Source: Pleomorphochaeta sp963678575
Lineage (GTDB): Bacteria > Spirochaetota > Spirochaetia > Sphaerochaetales > Sphaerochaetaceae
Direction of reading: 5' to 3'
DNA length: 64,000 nt
NCBI GenBank assembly: GCA_963678575.2
Contig: CAXXHV010000002.1
Coordinates: 372,001-436,000 of the forward strand
The position numbers were made by a program, and so were the translations under genes. The notes beneath the pieces were generated by a model. The model was given only the letters and a program-made list of their open reading frames with translations, made no database searches and had not been told where the DNA came from. This document shows, piece by piece, positions 49,849-59,395 of the stretch (positions are counted from its first letter, which is position 1; each line of letters begins with the position of its first letter).

Positions 49849-50633
49849 TTTATTCTCCTAATTAGACAAAAATATAATGGACCTCTATTTTCACTCATAT
49901 CTGGTAAAACAATTTTACCATATTCCCTATTTTCTGCTATTGTACAATCAAAATCAACTAACTCAAACCTTCCTTTCCGTTTTTTAAATAATTTTTTTAT
50001 AACGTCCTCATCCTCGAGTGGGGTTATTGCACAAGTAGAGTATAGTATTAAGCCCCCGATTTTCACAGCTTCTAAAGCTGCTGCTAGCATAGCAAACTGC
50101 TGATATGAAAGGTGTTTGGGTCTATTTAATGACCATTTATTAAGATAAGCAGGATCTGAAAGGACGTGTCTTTCACTTGAGCATGGTGCATCAAGAAGAA
50201 TTTTATCATAGACTTCTTGTTCAAATAATCCCCATTTAGTTGAATCATGGGCAGTAACCCTTATATTAGCTTTATATTCTTCACAAAGATGCTGCTCAAG
50301 AACATTATGGAGTCGAGCTCGTCTTTTACTAGATCTATCATTTGATGTTAATTGTCCTGTTCCTTTTAACTTTGAAGCAAGAACTAATGATTTACCTCCT
50401 GGAGCGGCACACATATCTAAGATATTGTCTCCCTCGCTTATTTCAAGAAGGTTTGCACAAAACAATGATGCTTCATCAAAAAAATATGGTTTAATTAAAT
50501 TTGAAGAATATTCAATATTCCCTTTTTCTTTTAGTAAAGCTTGTTTTAAAATATCCCATCTTTCACCAAATATGCTTTTGTAATAATTATCAAATTCTAT
50601 GGCTGAATCTATTTTTTTTGTTTTTTTTGACAT
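49845..50633 (-). CDS. RsmB/NOP2-type rRNA m5C methyltransferase
   Basis: A 262-residue SAM-dependent methyltransferase. LDMCAAPGGKSLVLASKL is the SAM loop. DAPCSSERHVL and STCAITPLEDED carry the two family cysteines (the general-base-side Cys and the nucleophile). It lacks the N-terminal NusB-like domain of full RsmB, so it resembles the short NOP2/Sun group. It acts on rRNA, but the position is not predicted. It heads a two-gene minus-strand operon with the DUF362 gene. Confidence 0.88.
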   Translation of the reverse strand: MSKKTKKIDSAIEFDNYYKSIFGERWDILKQALLKEKGNIEYSSNLIKPYFFDEASLFCANLLEISEGDNILDMCAAPGGKSLVLASKLKGTGQLTSNDRSSKRRARLHNVLEQHLCEEYKANIRVTAHDSTKWGLFEQEVYDKILLDAPCSSERHVLSDPAYLNKWSLNRPKHLSYQQFAMLAAALEAVKIGGLILYSTCAITPLEDEDVIKKLFKKRKGRFELVDFDCTIAENREYGKIVLPDMSENRGPLYFCLIRRIK

Positions 50634-50759
50634 GCACTTATTATATATAAAAATAGGATAGTTTTGTATACTTTGATAATAAATTATTAGTTTATAAATT
50701 TTTTATATGTATTTATTTGTAGTTTTTGTTAATTATATCCTATTGGGTGATAAAGTTAC

Positions 50760-50787
50760 TTTACAATTTATACCTTAACTATATTAT
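50760..50787 (+). promoter_or_regulatory. Candidate promoter giving a leaderless ccdA mRNA
   Basis: TTTACA (50760-50765) and TATTAT (50782-50787) are 16 bases apart. The expected start of transcription, 6-7 bases beyond the -10, falls at the ATG (50794), and no Shine-Dalgarno is present. Confidence 0.4.
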
Positions 50788-50793
50788 ATAAAC

Positions 50794-51471
50794 ATGGCAT
50801 ATATAACAGCATTATTAGAAGGACTTTTAAGTTTTATTAGTCCTTGTGTATTACCAATGATACCTTTGTATATTGGTTATTTAGCAGGTGGAATAGCAAA
50901 TAAAGATGATCAAGAGCTAAATAAAAATAAATTATTGTTTAATTCTTTCTTCTTTATTATAGGGTTTACTTTATTGTTTGCGACTCTTGGTGCAAGTGCT
51001 AGCTTTTTAGGACAGTATCTTAGTGAGCATTTAGAAGCAATTAATAGGGTGGGCGGTGTTATTGTAATTATTTTTGCTTTAAGTTTTTTAGGCTTAAAAT
51101 TTCTACCTTTTTTGGAAAATACTTATAAACTGAAGGCAAATACAAAAAGTTTAAATTATTTTTCATCGTTTTTATTTGGAATTGTTTTTGCTGTAGGGTG
51201 GTCTCCTTGTACAGGGCCTTTCTTAGGGTCAGCATTAATGTTAGCAGCAAACACTGCAACATTGTATCAAGGTGTTTTTACATTATTAGCTTATTCTTTA
51301 GGCTTAGCTATCCCTTTCTTTTTGTCAGCTTTATTGTTAAAACAGTTAGAAGGAGCTTTTTCATTTATTAAGTCACATTATAAAATTGTTACAATAGTAA
51401 GTGGATTATTATTATTAGCTATGGGTATATTAATGGTATTAGGGTATTCACCTGCGATACTTTTTGAATAA
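50794..51471 (+). CDS. ccdA: CcdA-type thiol-disulfide transmembrane carrier
   Basis: A 225-residue inner-membrane protein of six helices. The two redox cysteines sit in the family motifs LSFISPCVLPMIPLYIGYL and VGWSPCTGPFLGSALM. CcdA passes electrons from cytosolic thioredoxin to extracytoplasmic thioredoxin-like proteins. The next gene, 15 bases on, is such a TlpA-like protein, so the pair forms one reducing path across the membrane. The role here (cytochrome maturation or other protein reduction) is not shown; no cytochrome genes are in the window. Confidence 0.92.
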   Translation: MAYITALLEGLLSFISPCVLPMIPLYIGYLAGGIANKDDQELNKNKLLFNSFFFIIGFTLLFATLGASASFLGQYLSEHLEAINRVGGVIVIIFALSFLGLKFLPFLENTYKLKANTKSLNYFSSFLFGIVFAVGWSPCTGPFLGSALMLAANTATLYQGVFTLLAYSLGLAIPFFLSALLLKQLEGAFSFIKSHYKIVTIVSGLLLLAMGILMVLGYSPAILFE

Positions 51472-51486
51472 TTTTGGAGAAAATAA

Positions 51487-52191
51487 ATGGATAAAAATAA
51501 AAAAAATAGTTTAATCATTGTTGTTGTAATACTTTTAGTATTTGTCTTTGCATATTTAGGATACGGTAAACTAAGTAAGAATGGACCAAATACTTCATAT
51601 GCGCCAGAGATTAATATAAATGATGATAAGATTACATCATTAGAACAGGAATCAAAAACAATTAGTCAATCAACTACAAATAGTGATAATAATCAACCTG
51701 ATTCTCAAAACTCAGATACTCAGCAAGTAGCTACTAATGATGATATTGAAGAAGCTGAGGCTTCAAATATTATGCCGGATATTCCTCTTACTTTGTTAAA
51801 TGGTGAAGAAACAACTTTTTGGAAGTTAGCTGAATTGGGAAAACCTGTTGTTATTAATTCTTTTGCATCTTGGTGTCCTCCATGTAAACAAGAGATGCCT
51901 GAATTTATTGAAGCTAGTGAAGAATATAAAGGAAAAGTTACATTTATTTTCTTTGACTCCTTTGATGGAGAGAGAGAAACAAAAAAAGCCCTTGATGCTT
52001 TTGCGAAAGAGTATTTTAATGACGATACAATTTGTGTAATTGATCCTGGCTATATTTCATATTTATTTAAATCAAATAGTTTGCCAACAACTATTTTATT
52101 AAATAAAAAAGGAGAACCTGTAAATGGTTTCCAAGGTATGATACAGAAAGAAACTTTAATTGGTGCTATTGAGCAATTGCTCTCAGAATAA
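51487..52191 (+). CDS. TlpA-like membrane-anchored thioredoxin
   Basis: A 234-residue protein. Residues 8-25 are an uncleaved-type membrane anchor, and about 30-95 form an Asn/Gln/Ser/Asp-rich low-complexity linker. The C-terminal thioredoxin domain has SFASWCPPCKQEMPEF (active-site WCPPC, about residue 130) and the cis-Pro in SLPTTILLN. It would accept electrons from the adjacent CcdA. GGAG precedes ATG 51487. A terminator follows. Confidence 0.9.
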   Translation: MDKNKKNSLIIVVVILLVFVFAYLGYGKLSKNGPNTSYAPEININDDKITSLEQESKTISQSTTNSDNNQPDSQNSDTQQVATNDDIEEAEASNIMPDIPLTLLNGEETTFWKLAELGKPVVINSFASWCPPCKQEMPEFIEASEEYKGKVTFIFFDSFDGERETKKALDAFAKEYFNDDTICVIDPGYISYLFKSNSLPTTILLNKKGEPVNGFQGMIQKETLIGAIEQLLSE

Positions 52192-52203
52192 TTTGTAATA
52201 AAT

Positions 52204-52247
52204 AACCCTAATCAAATTTACATTTTGTTTATTGATTAGGGTTTTTT
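52204..52247 (+). terminator. Terminator of the ccdA operon
   Basis: AACCCTAATCAA (52204-52215) and TTGATTAGGGTT (52232-52243) form a 12-bp stem followed by Ts. Confidence 0.88.
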
Positions 52248-52250
52248 ATG

Positions 52251-52919
52251 TTAAAGCAAATATTTAATAATACCTATATAAAAGGATAAGCTTGCAGCTA
52301 CACAAAAAATATGCCAAATTAAGTGTCCGTGAGGGATTTTTTTAAATCCGTAGAATATTACTCCTAATGTGTATAGAACACCACCAGTAATTATATACAT
52401 CAATAACCCTTTCGGAATATTTGGAATAATATCATTCCAAAAGAAAACTAATAGCCATCCCATCAGAATATATAATACAACATGGAATGGTTTAAGCCTT
52501 CCCCAAAATATTAGAGTAAAACCAATCCCAAGAGCTGCAATTATCCAAATAAGATAAAAAAGTCTTATGCTTTTTACATTTCCAACATATAATAATAGAG
52601 GAGTATATGTTCCTGCTATTAAAAAATAGATGTTGCTATGGTCAAGAATTCTACAAAATCTTTTAGCATTGTTTTTGGGCAACCCATGATATAAAGCACT
52701 AGCAAAATAAAGTAGAAAGTTTGAGAGCGCAAAAATTATTAATCCAACTTTTAAATATGTGTTAGGCACAGTATTTAATTTAGCAAAAATGTAGATTAAT
52801 CCTATTAATGCTAAGGCTGCAGCTATTGCATGTGATAGTGAATTTTCTTTTTCAGCTTCAGGATGCACTAAAACGGGAAGAGAAATTTTTCTCTCTAACC
52901 AGCTTTTTTTTTCATTCAT
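52251..52919 (-). CDS. Hemolysin III/TrhA (PAQR) family membrane protein
   Basis: A 222-residue seven-helix membrane protein. The family markers are HAIAAALALIGLIY, FASALYHGLP, ILDHSNIYFLIAGTYTPLLL and GHLIWHIFCVAASLSFYIGI, with metal-binding histidines conserved as in PAQR proteins. Bacterial members adjust membrane energetics or fluidity; a haemolytic role is historical. GAGG precedes ATG 52919. It is convergent with the ccdA operon. Confidence 0.9.
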   Translation of the reverse strand: MNEKKSWLERKISLPVLVHPEAEKENSLSHAIAAALALIGLIYIFAKLNTVPNTYLKVGLIIFALSNFLLYFASALYHGLPKNNAKRFCRILDHSNIYFLIAGTYTPLLLYVGNVKSIRLFYLIWIIAALGIGFTLIFWGRLKPFHVVLYILMGWLLVFFWNDIIPNIPKGLLMYIITGGVLYTLGVIFYGFKKIPHGHLIWHIFCVAASLSFYIGIIKYLL

Positions 52920-53236
52920 TTTTATTACCTCATTTAAATATAATTATAATTTATACTTTCTTCGTAAAATTTACAATCAAGTAAATAAAATGAGTACCTT
53001 ATTTGAAGGTACTCAAAGTGATAATTTAAAGAGAGTTAATACTAAAGAATATAAAATTCTTTATTTATATTTATATTAAAATATATTGTAACTTATGTCA
53101 ACAATAAAGAAAAAATATTTTATATTGTTATAATATCTTTATATTTCTTTATTGTATAAATATTTAAAAAAATATATAGATGATATTACTTGTTATTTAT
53201 ATTTTTTAAAAAATAAATAATATCTGATGAAAAAAT
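52920..53236. other. Intergenic region with a short hairpin
   Basis: About 320 bases of AT-rich DNA. GAGTACCTT (52992-53000) and AAGGTACTC (53006-53014) form a 9-bp stem. No T-run of note follows, so it may be a regulatory hairpin or an operator. No gene is seen. Confidence 0.4.
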
Positions 53237-53262
53237 AAAAGCTATAAAATAATATAGCTTTT
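53237..53262 (-). terminator. Terminator of the amino-acid ABC transporter genes
   Basis: AAAAGCTATA (53237-53246) and TATAGCTTTT (53253-53262) pair, 35 bases past the ATPase gene's stop. Confidence 0.65.
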
Positions 53263-53296
53263 ATTGTTTCAAATTAATAAATATAATATTTTCAAA

Positions 53297-54040
53297 TTAA
53301 AGAATATGCTGTAAAAAAGTTTTTGTTCTTTCATTTTGAGGATTATCAAAAATTTGATTAGGGGGTCCTACTTCAATTATTTTACCTTCATCCATAAAAA
53401 CAACTTTTGTAGCTGCCGCTCTTGCAAAGCCCATCTCATGTGTTACTAATAACATAGTCATTCCACTTTTTGCTAAATCAAGCATTACATCAAGTACTTC
53501 TTTAATCATTTCTGGATCGAGAGCACTAGTTGGTTCGTCAAAGAGCATAATATTGGGATGCATAGCTAAAGATCTTGCTATTGCAACTCTTTGTTGTTGG
53601 CCTCCAGATAATTGATTAGCATAAGCATTAGCTTTTTCACTTAATCCAACTCTTTTTAATAATTGAAGCCCAATTTTATCAGCTTCACTTTTTTTCATTT
53701 TTTTTACTTTTATTGGAGCTAGTGTAATGTTATCTAAAACACTTAAATGTGGAAATAAATTAAATGATTGAAAAACCATGCCAACTTCTTCGCGAATTTT
53801 TCTAATGTCAGTAGTGCTTTTTACAACATCAACACCATCAACTAAAATTGAACCACCAGTTGGAATTTCTAACTTATTTACACATCTTAATAAAGTTGAT
53901 TTGCCACTTCCTGAAGGGCCTATTATCACAATTACTTCACCTTCATTTACTTCTAAAGAAGCATCATTAACAGCATGAACAGTATTACCTTTTTGAGTGA
54001 TAAATGTTTTTTGTAGATTTTGTATTTTAATATTAGCCAT
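53297..54040 (-). CDS. Polar amino-acid ABC transporter ATPase (GlnQ type)
   Basis: A 247-residue ABC subunit. The Walker A is GPSGSGKST near residue 38, the signature is LSGGQQQRVAIARSL, Walker B is IMLFDEPTSALD and the switch His is in LVTHEMGF. It matches the polar amino-acid (HisP/GlnQ) class. It overlaps the permease gene end by 8 bases and AAAGGA precedes its ATG. The binding protein is encoded separately at 58426. Confidence 0.95.
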   Translation of the reverse strand: MANIKIQNLQKTFITQKGNTVHAVNDASLEVNEGEVIVIIGPSGSGKSTLLRCVNKLEIPTGGSILVDGVDVVKSTTDIRKIREEVGMVFQSFNLFPHLSVLDNITLAPIKVKKMKKSEADKIGLQLLKRVGLSEKANAYANQLSGGQQQRVAIARSLAMHPNIMLFDEPTSALDPEMIKEVLDVMLDLAKSGMTMLLVTHEMGFARAAATKVVFMDEGKIIEVGPPNQIFDNPQNERTKTFLQHIL

Positions 54041-54854
54041 TGCTATTCATCCTTTCTTCTAATTTTCCTACTAAGCGAGATAGTATAAGTGTTATTATTA
54101 AATAAATTAATGCAACAACTAACATTGTTTCTAGGGATAAAAATGTTCTTGAAATATATTCTTTACCTCTTCTTAAAATATCACTTAAAGCAATTACAGA
54201 AACTAATGAAGAATCTTTTAACATACTAATGAATTCATTTCCAACTGCGGGTAATACAACTTTTAGAGTTTGAGGTAAAATTATATATCTAAATGCTTGA
54301 TATCTGGATAATCCAAGAGCAATTGCTGCTTCCATTTGCCCCTTTGGAATTGCTTGTATACCTGCTCTAACAATTTCGCCCATGTAAGCCCCAAAACAAA
54401 TTGCTAAAGCTATTATTGCGGCACTAATCCCACTTAGATGAAAAAATCTACCTAGAGCATAATAAATGAATATTAATTGTACTAATAAAGGAATACCACG
54501 GATTAATTCAACATAAACGCCACTAATCATATTTATAATACTATATTTAGAAACTGAACCTAGTCCGGTTAAAGTTCCGATAAAAACTGCTCCAATAATT
54601 GCAAATACAGTACATTGAAAAGTAACTGGAGTACCTTGGATACAAACTAAGAATATTTCTCTATAAGGATCAGGGAAAAAAATAATTAGTGAAAGTAAAG
54701 TAATAATTGCAAAATAAAAAGTTATTCTCCAACTATTCATTAATTTACCATTGTTCTTATTTGGTATTAAAACACCATCTGTCATTTGGATTGTTAGTGC
54801 ATTTTTTTTCTCATTATTATTTTTTTTTTGTTTGGTTTTGTTTTTTTCATTCAT
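54033..54854 (-). CDS. Polar amino-acid ABC transporter permease
   Basis: A 273-residue inner-membrane protein of the HisMQ class. The N-terminal 40 residues are Lys/Asn-rich. The core has GTPVTFQCTVFAIIGAVFIG, ELIRGIPLLVQLIFIYYALG and the EAA loop AAIALGLSRYQAFRYIILPQ. Starts at 54920 and 54881 are also in frame but lack good ribosome sites; I chose ATG 54854. It forms an operon with the ATPase gene. Confidence 0.92.
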   Translation of the reverse strand: MNEKNKTKQKKNNNEKKNALTIQMTDGVLIPNKNNGKLMNSWRITFYFAIITLLSLIIFFPDPYREIFLVCIQGTPVTFQCTVFAIIGAVFIGTLTGLGSVSKYSIINMISGVYVELIRGIPLLVQLIFIYYALGRFFHLSGISAAIIALAICFGAYMGEIVRAGIQAIPKGQMEAAIALGLSRYQAFRYIILPQTLKVVLPAVGNEFISMLKDSSLVSVIALSDILRRGKEYISRTFLSLETMLVVALIYLIITLILSRLVGKLEERMNSNG

Positions 54855-54970
54855 TGTATATTCATTTAATCCTTTATGCATTGCAGAGTACTTTATCTCA
54901 TAAATATGCAAATAAGTCAAGATATTATGAATAAATATTCAAGTCCAGTTGTTTATTAAAGGGTTTTGAA

Positions 54971-55864
54971 TTATTTTATTTTTGTTTGTTTCTTTGTTTT
55001 TATTATTTGAAGCAATAAAATTATAGATATTCCTAAAATAAATGCAAAAATATTGAAAGTTTCAAAAGATAATGGAGCTTCTGGTATTTCTAAAGTTGTT
55101 GGCCCCAAAATTATAGAATATATTGCAGCAATTATTAGTCCAAATATAAAAAAAACAGTTGAAGCCCTATGCTTTGTTAATGAAATTTTGACTATTTTCA
55201 CTGTGGTAATTATTCCAATTAGTATTCCAATACCGAAAAGCAAAACTGCAAAGAAATAATTAAGGTTAAATGTAATTAATTGTTTTAATGCATTAATAAT
55301 TGGGATGTATAGCTTTAAAATTACTAAAACTGATGAACCGGAAATGCCGGGTAATATCATAGTTGAAATAGCAAGCATTCCGGCAATAATTAATTTTATA
55401 GAAAGAATAAAATTTAGATTTGTAAGAGAGATTGTCGGTTGATTTGTTTCTTTTGAATAAATTGCGGTGAAAATTACAATACAAAATCCTAATAAAAAAA
55501 ACAAAATATATTTAATAATACTTTTGAAATCTGAAGTAAAAATTTTTTTTTCTTCAATTATTATTATTGGAAGTGAGGCAAGTGTTAATCCTATCAGAAA
55601 AGAACTCATAAAATATATTTTAGTGTTAAAAAGATTTGAAAGAATTAATATACTTGATATCATTCCTATAGCCCATCCTGATAATAATTGAATTAAAAAG
55701 ATGAAAGCAGTATTTCTTTTCAATTTATCATTTGAAAGTATATTATTTAAACTTAGTAAAAAATCGTCATAAAAACCTAAAATATATGCAATTGTGCCTC
55801 CAGATATTCCAGGAATACTGTCTGCTAGTGCCATTATAAATCCACGAATACTATTAATTATCAT
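54971..55864 (-). CDS. DUF368 membrane protein (polyprenyl-phosphate translocase family)
   Basis: A 297-residue membrane protein with eight to nine helices. ADSIPGISGGTIAYILGFYD (about residues 14-33) and MILPGISGSSVLVILKLY (about 168-185) are the two inverted family repeats. DUF368 members (PopT) recycle undecaprenyl phosphate across the membrane for wall synthesis. AGGA precedes ATG 55864. It is a single gene, upstream of the permease but separated by about 50 bases, so read-through is possible. Confidence 0.88.
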   Translation of the reverse strand: MIINSIRGFIMALADSIPGISGGTIAYILGFYDDFLLSLNNILSNDKLKRNTAFIFLIQLLSGWAIGMISSILILSNLFNTKIYFMSSFLIGLTLASLPIIIIEEKKIFTSDFKSIIKYILFFLLGFCIVIFTAIYSKETNQPTISLTNLNFILSIKLIIAGMLAISTMILPGISGSSVLVILKLYIPIINALKQLITFNLNYFFAVLLFGIGILIGIITTVKIVKISLTKHRASTVFFIFGLIIAAIYSIILGPTTLEIPEAPLSFETFNIFAFILGISIILLLQIIKTKKQTKIK

Positions 55865-56083
55865 AATTTTTATCCTATTTTCTTATTAAGATATTATTTA
55901 CATAGGAAAATATCAAGTTAATACATTCAAATTATATTTATTATTAGTTTAATGGGATTTATTTAAATTATTCTTTTTGGGCGGCATAAAAGATAGTTTT
56001 ATAATGAAAAAGTGTGTTATAATTAGGTGTGTTTTAAATATAGTCCGTTCTATCTAGATTTGTGTATAAAAATGAAGGGAATT

Positions 56084-58384
56084 ATGAAGTTTATCAATAA
56101 AAAAAATAATTATATATTTTTTGTTTATTTTCTTATATTTTTTATTGGACTTATTATTGCTCTTTTTTATAAACTAAATATCGATAAAACATATAATAAT
56201 TTCCGTGACAGTTCTCTTGAACTGTCAAAAAAGGAATTAAAAAATTCTGTTGAAAATTTAATTATTGTTATTGATGAAATTCGTACTAATCAGCTCTATT
56301 GTGATTGTGAGGAGTTTCAAACAGTATCTGATTATAACTTAAAAAATGATAAAATAAAAAATCAAATTCATGATTTAATTTTAAATCTTAAATTTTATAA
56401 AAATCAATATTTTTGGGTTAATGAAATTGTGAATTATGAAGGTGGTGATTATTATGCAATTAGAAGAATTCATCAAAACCTCAAAGATACTGAAGGTGTG
56501 TATTTATCAACAAAAATTAGAGATGTAAATAATAATCTACCCTATAAAACTGAATTAGAAGGAATTCTTGAAAATGGTGAAATATATCAAAGTTATTATT
56601 TTAAGAATTTAGTAGATGATCGTATTACAGAAAAATTCTCTTATGCAAAATTATATAAACCCTATAACTGGGTAGTGGCCTCAGGAATTCCATATGAAGA
56701 TATGTATGCTCAAGCTAATTCTTTTTATAAATCTAGAAAATCGTTTCTTCCTTTTTTATATTTAATTGATTTATTTCTTGTAATTGTAACTTGTATTGCA
56801 TACACATTATATAGAAAAAAGAAAATTTCTGAAGAGAATGAAAAGTTAGCGATAAAAAAGAATATGATAAAATCAGAATTTATTGCAAACATGTCTCATG
56901 ATTTAAGAACTCCTTTAAATGCGATAGTTGGATTAACTGAATTAGCAAATAATAGTAATCTTAATAAAAATGAGATTCTTGATTATTTGTATAAAATCGA
57001 TATTTCATCAAAATTCTTATTATCATTAATAGATGACATTTTAGATATTTCTGCAATTGAAGAAGGTAAAATGTCGATTAGATATAATTATTTTGACATT
57101 AAAGATTTAATTTATCCTTTGGCAAGTTTGTTTTATTTACAAAGTCACGAAAAGGGTATTGTTTTTAATTGTTATTGTGAAAATATAGAATTTGAGAATT
57201 TATATGGAGATATCTTTAGAATTAAGCAGATAATTTCTAATTTATTATCAAATTCAATTAAGTTTACGGATAGTGGGGGGTATGTTAATCTTATAATTAA
57301 ACAAATAAAAAATAATGATAATACAGTATCTCTGTTAATTGAAGTAAAAGATTCTGGCTTAGGAATTGAAAAATATCAATTAGATAAAATTTTTAATAAG
57401 TTTGAACAAGCTTCTTCTGGTGTAAAAGAAAAATATGGCGGGAGTGGATTGGGTTTATCGATTGTAAAGAATCTGGTTTATTTGATGGATGGTAAAATTA
57501 ATGTCCAATCAAGAATAAATGAAGGAACAAGTTTTAAAATTAAATTAGATGTCACTTATGAAGAAAGAGAAATTAAAAGCAATAAGATAAAAAATAAAAA
57601 GCTTTTTATGATTGATGATGAAAAATCTTGTAAATCTATAAAAATTATTTTAGAAAAATTAAATGTTGAATGTGAATTTGAAAATACTTTACAAAATGGA
57701 ATTGAAAAAATTAAAGAAAATAATAAAAAGAATAAAGTCTATGATTTTATTTTAGTAAATATTAATTTTGAAAATCCTGATGAGCTGATTCAATTTGAAG
57801 AACTTCAAAATATTGTTAATTTAAATTTGACAAAAATATTAGTTTTAACTTATGTGAAGAATTATATTAATTGTAACCAAAAATTTGGATTTATAAATAA
57901 ACCTATTCTTAAATCTTCATTGATAGAACTCTTTAATCAAGAGAAACTTGAAAGTGATATATTAGTTAATAGTTCTTCGCAGACAGTTGATGGGCTTTGT
58001 GTTTTAGTTGTTGAAGACAATGAGATTAATCAATTAGTAGCTAAGAAAATTATTGAATCTAAAAAAGCAATAGTTGAAATAGCAAATAATGGAAAAGAGG
58101 CTATTCAAATTTTCAATGATAAAGGTAATAATTATTTTGATTTAATCCTTATGGATTATAAGATGCCTGTTATAAATGGAATAGAAGCTACTAAAATAAT
58201 TAGGAAAAGCTCTTTAAGCTATTCAAATAATATTAAAATTTATGCAATGACAGCAAATACGACAAGAGAAGATGTAAGTGAATGTTTATTAGCAGGAATG
58301 GATGGACATATTTCTAAACCGATTGATGTAAAATTATTATCGCAAATTTTAATTGATATATATAATAAAAAGAGTAAGAAATAA
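56084..58384 (+). CDS. Cache-domain hybrid histidine kinase with two receivers
   Basis: A 766-residue sensor. A first helix (about residues 10-30) and a second (about 220-240) bracket an extracytoplasmic Cache domain (FWVNEI, GVYLSTKIRDVNN, YNWVVASGIPYEDM). HisKA has NMSHDLRTPLNAIVGLTEL, with His272. HATPase has NLLSNSIKFTD and GGSGLGLSIV. The first receiver has lost its Asp (Asn559 in DFILVNINF), while the second is intact (Asp691 in DLILMDYKMP). Both are before the C-terminus. ATG 56084 follows GAAGGGA; an in-frame ATG at 56027 adds 19 residues. The ligand is likely a small molecule. Confidence 0.92.
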   Translation: MKFINKKNNYIFFVYFLIFFIGLIIALFYKLNIDKTYNNFRDSSLELSKKELKNSVENLIIVIDEIRTNQLYCDCEEFQTVSDYNLKNDKIKNQIHDLILNLKFYKNQYFWVNEIVNYEGGDYYAIRRIHQNLKDTEGVYLSTKIRDVNNNLPYKTELEGILENGEIYQSYYFKNLVDDRITEKFSYAKLYKPYNWVVASGIPYEDMYAQANSFYKSRKSFLPFLYLIDLFLVIVTCIAYTLYRKKKISEENEKLAIKKNMIKSEFIANMSHDLRTPLNAIVGLTELANNSNLNKNEILDYLYKIDISSKFLLSLIDDILDISAIEEGKMSIRYNYFDIKDLIYPLASLFYLQSHEKGIVFNCYCENIEFENLYGDIFRIKQIISNLLSNSIKFTDSGGYVNLIIKQIKNNDNTVSLLIEVKDSGLGIEKYQLDKIFNKFEQASSGVKEKYGGSGLGLSIVKNLVYLMDGKINVQSRINEGTSFKIKLDVTYEEREIKSNKIKNKKLFMIDDEKSCKSIKIILEKLNVECEFENTLQNGIEKIKENNKKNKVYDFILVNINFENPDELIQFEELQNIVNLNLTKILVLTYVKNYINCNQKFGFINKPILKSSLIELFNQEKLESDILVNSSSQTVDGLCVLVVEDNEINQLVAKKIIESKKAIVEIANNGKEAIQIFNDKGNNYFDLILMDYKMPVINGIEATKIIRKSSLSYSNNIKIYAMTANTTREDVSECLLAGMDGHISKPIDVKLLSQILIDIYNKKSKK

Positions 58385-58425
58385 TATTTATCTCTTACTC
58401 TATACTTAAAAATAATTCAGTTATT

Positions 58426-59187
58426 TTATAAATTCCATTTAGCTTTTAATTTTGCTAATTCACCATTTTCTTCTAATTTTTTTAATCCATCATTTACAAT
58501 ATTTAGAGTTTTGGTATCACCTTTTTTAAATGCCATTGCGATAGGTTCTACATCACTACTAGCAATACCTGTGATTTTTAATTTTCCATTATAGTTTTCA
58601 TTTAATAAAACATAATCACTTGCAACAACGCTGTCGGTAATAACACAATCTAAATTTCCATTAATTAGATCTTCAATTGCTAATGAGATATTATCATAAG
58701 CTTTTATATCAATATCTAGTTCTTTATTATCTAATAATACTAAATGGCCTGTTGTTCCAATTTGAACACCAACTTTTTTTCCATCTACATCTTTTAAGCT
58801 TTTTAAACCAGTTGAATTCATTGGGGCAATAATACTTTGAGTTATTTCAATAATTGGTGTTGAGAATTCCATTTTTGGTTTTCTTTCTTCTGTAACTGAA
58901 ACCCCACTTGCAATTAAATCATAAGCTCCATTAGCAAGACCTGCAAAAATACCATCCCAAGCAACATTTACAATTTCAAATTTATAATCTGTTACATTTT
59001 CTAAAGCAGCAATTAACTCAATTTCAAATCCAGCTAAATCACCATTTTTGTCAACAAATTCTAGTGGTGGCCATTCGCAGTTACTTGCTACAACTAAAGT
59101 GTTATCATCTTCGCTTTGTCCATTTGCATAAATATTAAAATTAAAGATTGTTAAAATCCCTAGTAAAATAAATAAATTTTTTTTCAT
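58426..59187 (-). CDS. Polar amino-acid ABC transporter substrate-binding protein
   Basis: A 253-residue exported protein. Residues 1-21 are a signal peptide (cleavage near YANG). The mature part has LVVASNCEWPPLEFVDKNG, GFEIELIAALENV, YDLIASGVSVTEERKPKMEF and the ligand loop KVGVQIGTTGHLVL. These are classic of the family-3 solute-binding proteins. AGGAG precedes ATG 59187. It is separated from its presumed permease and ATPase by 3.5 kb. Confidence 0.92.
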   Translation of the reverse strand: MKKNLFILLGILTIFNFNIYANGQSEDDNTLVVASNCEWPPLEFVDKNGDLAGFEIELIAALENVTDYKFEIVNVAWDGIFAGLANGAYDLIASGVSVTEERKPKMEFSTPIIEITQSIIAPMNSTGLKSLKDVDGKKVGVQIGTTGHLVLLDNKELDIDIKAYDNISLAIEDLINGNLDCVITDSVVASDYVLLNENYNGKLKITGIASSDVEPIAMAFKKGDTKTLNIVNDGLKKLEENGELAKLKAKWNL

Positions 59188-59395
59188 TATAATCTCTCCT
59201 AATTGAATATTACGTGTTAATTATTTGTGATTATGCATAAATATACATTATGTGTCAATATAATATGTATATTTATTTATAAAAAAATTGTATTTAAAAG
59301 TTTTTTATGAATATTTATTTGATATTTTAAGAATAAATATAGAAAAATAATGATTTAAAAGCTCATTATAATTATAGTTATACTTAAATTTATAT

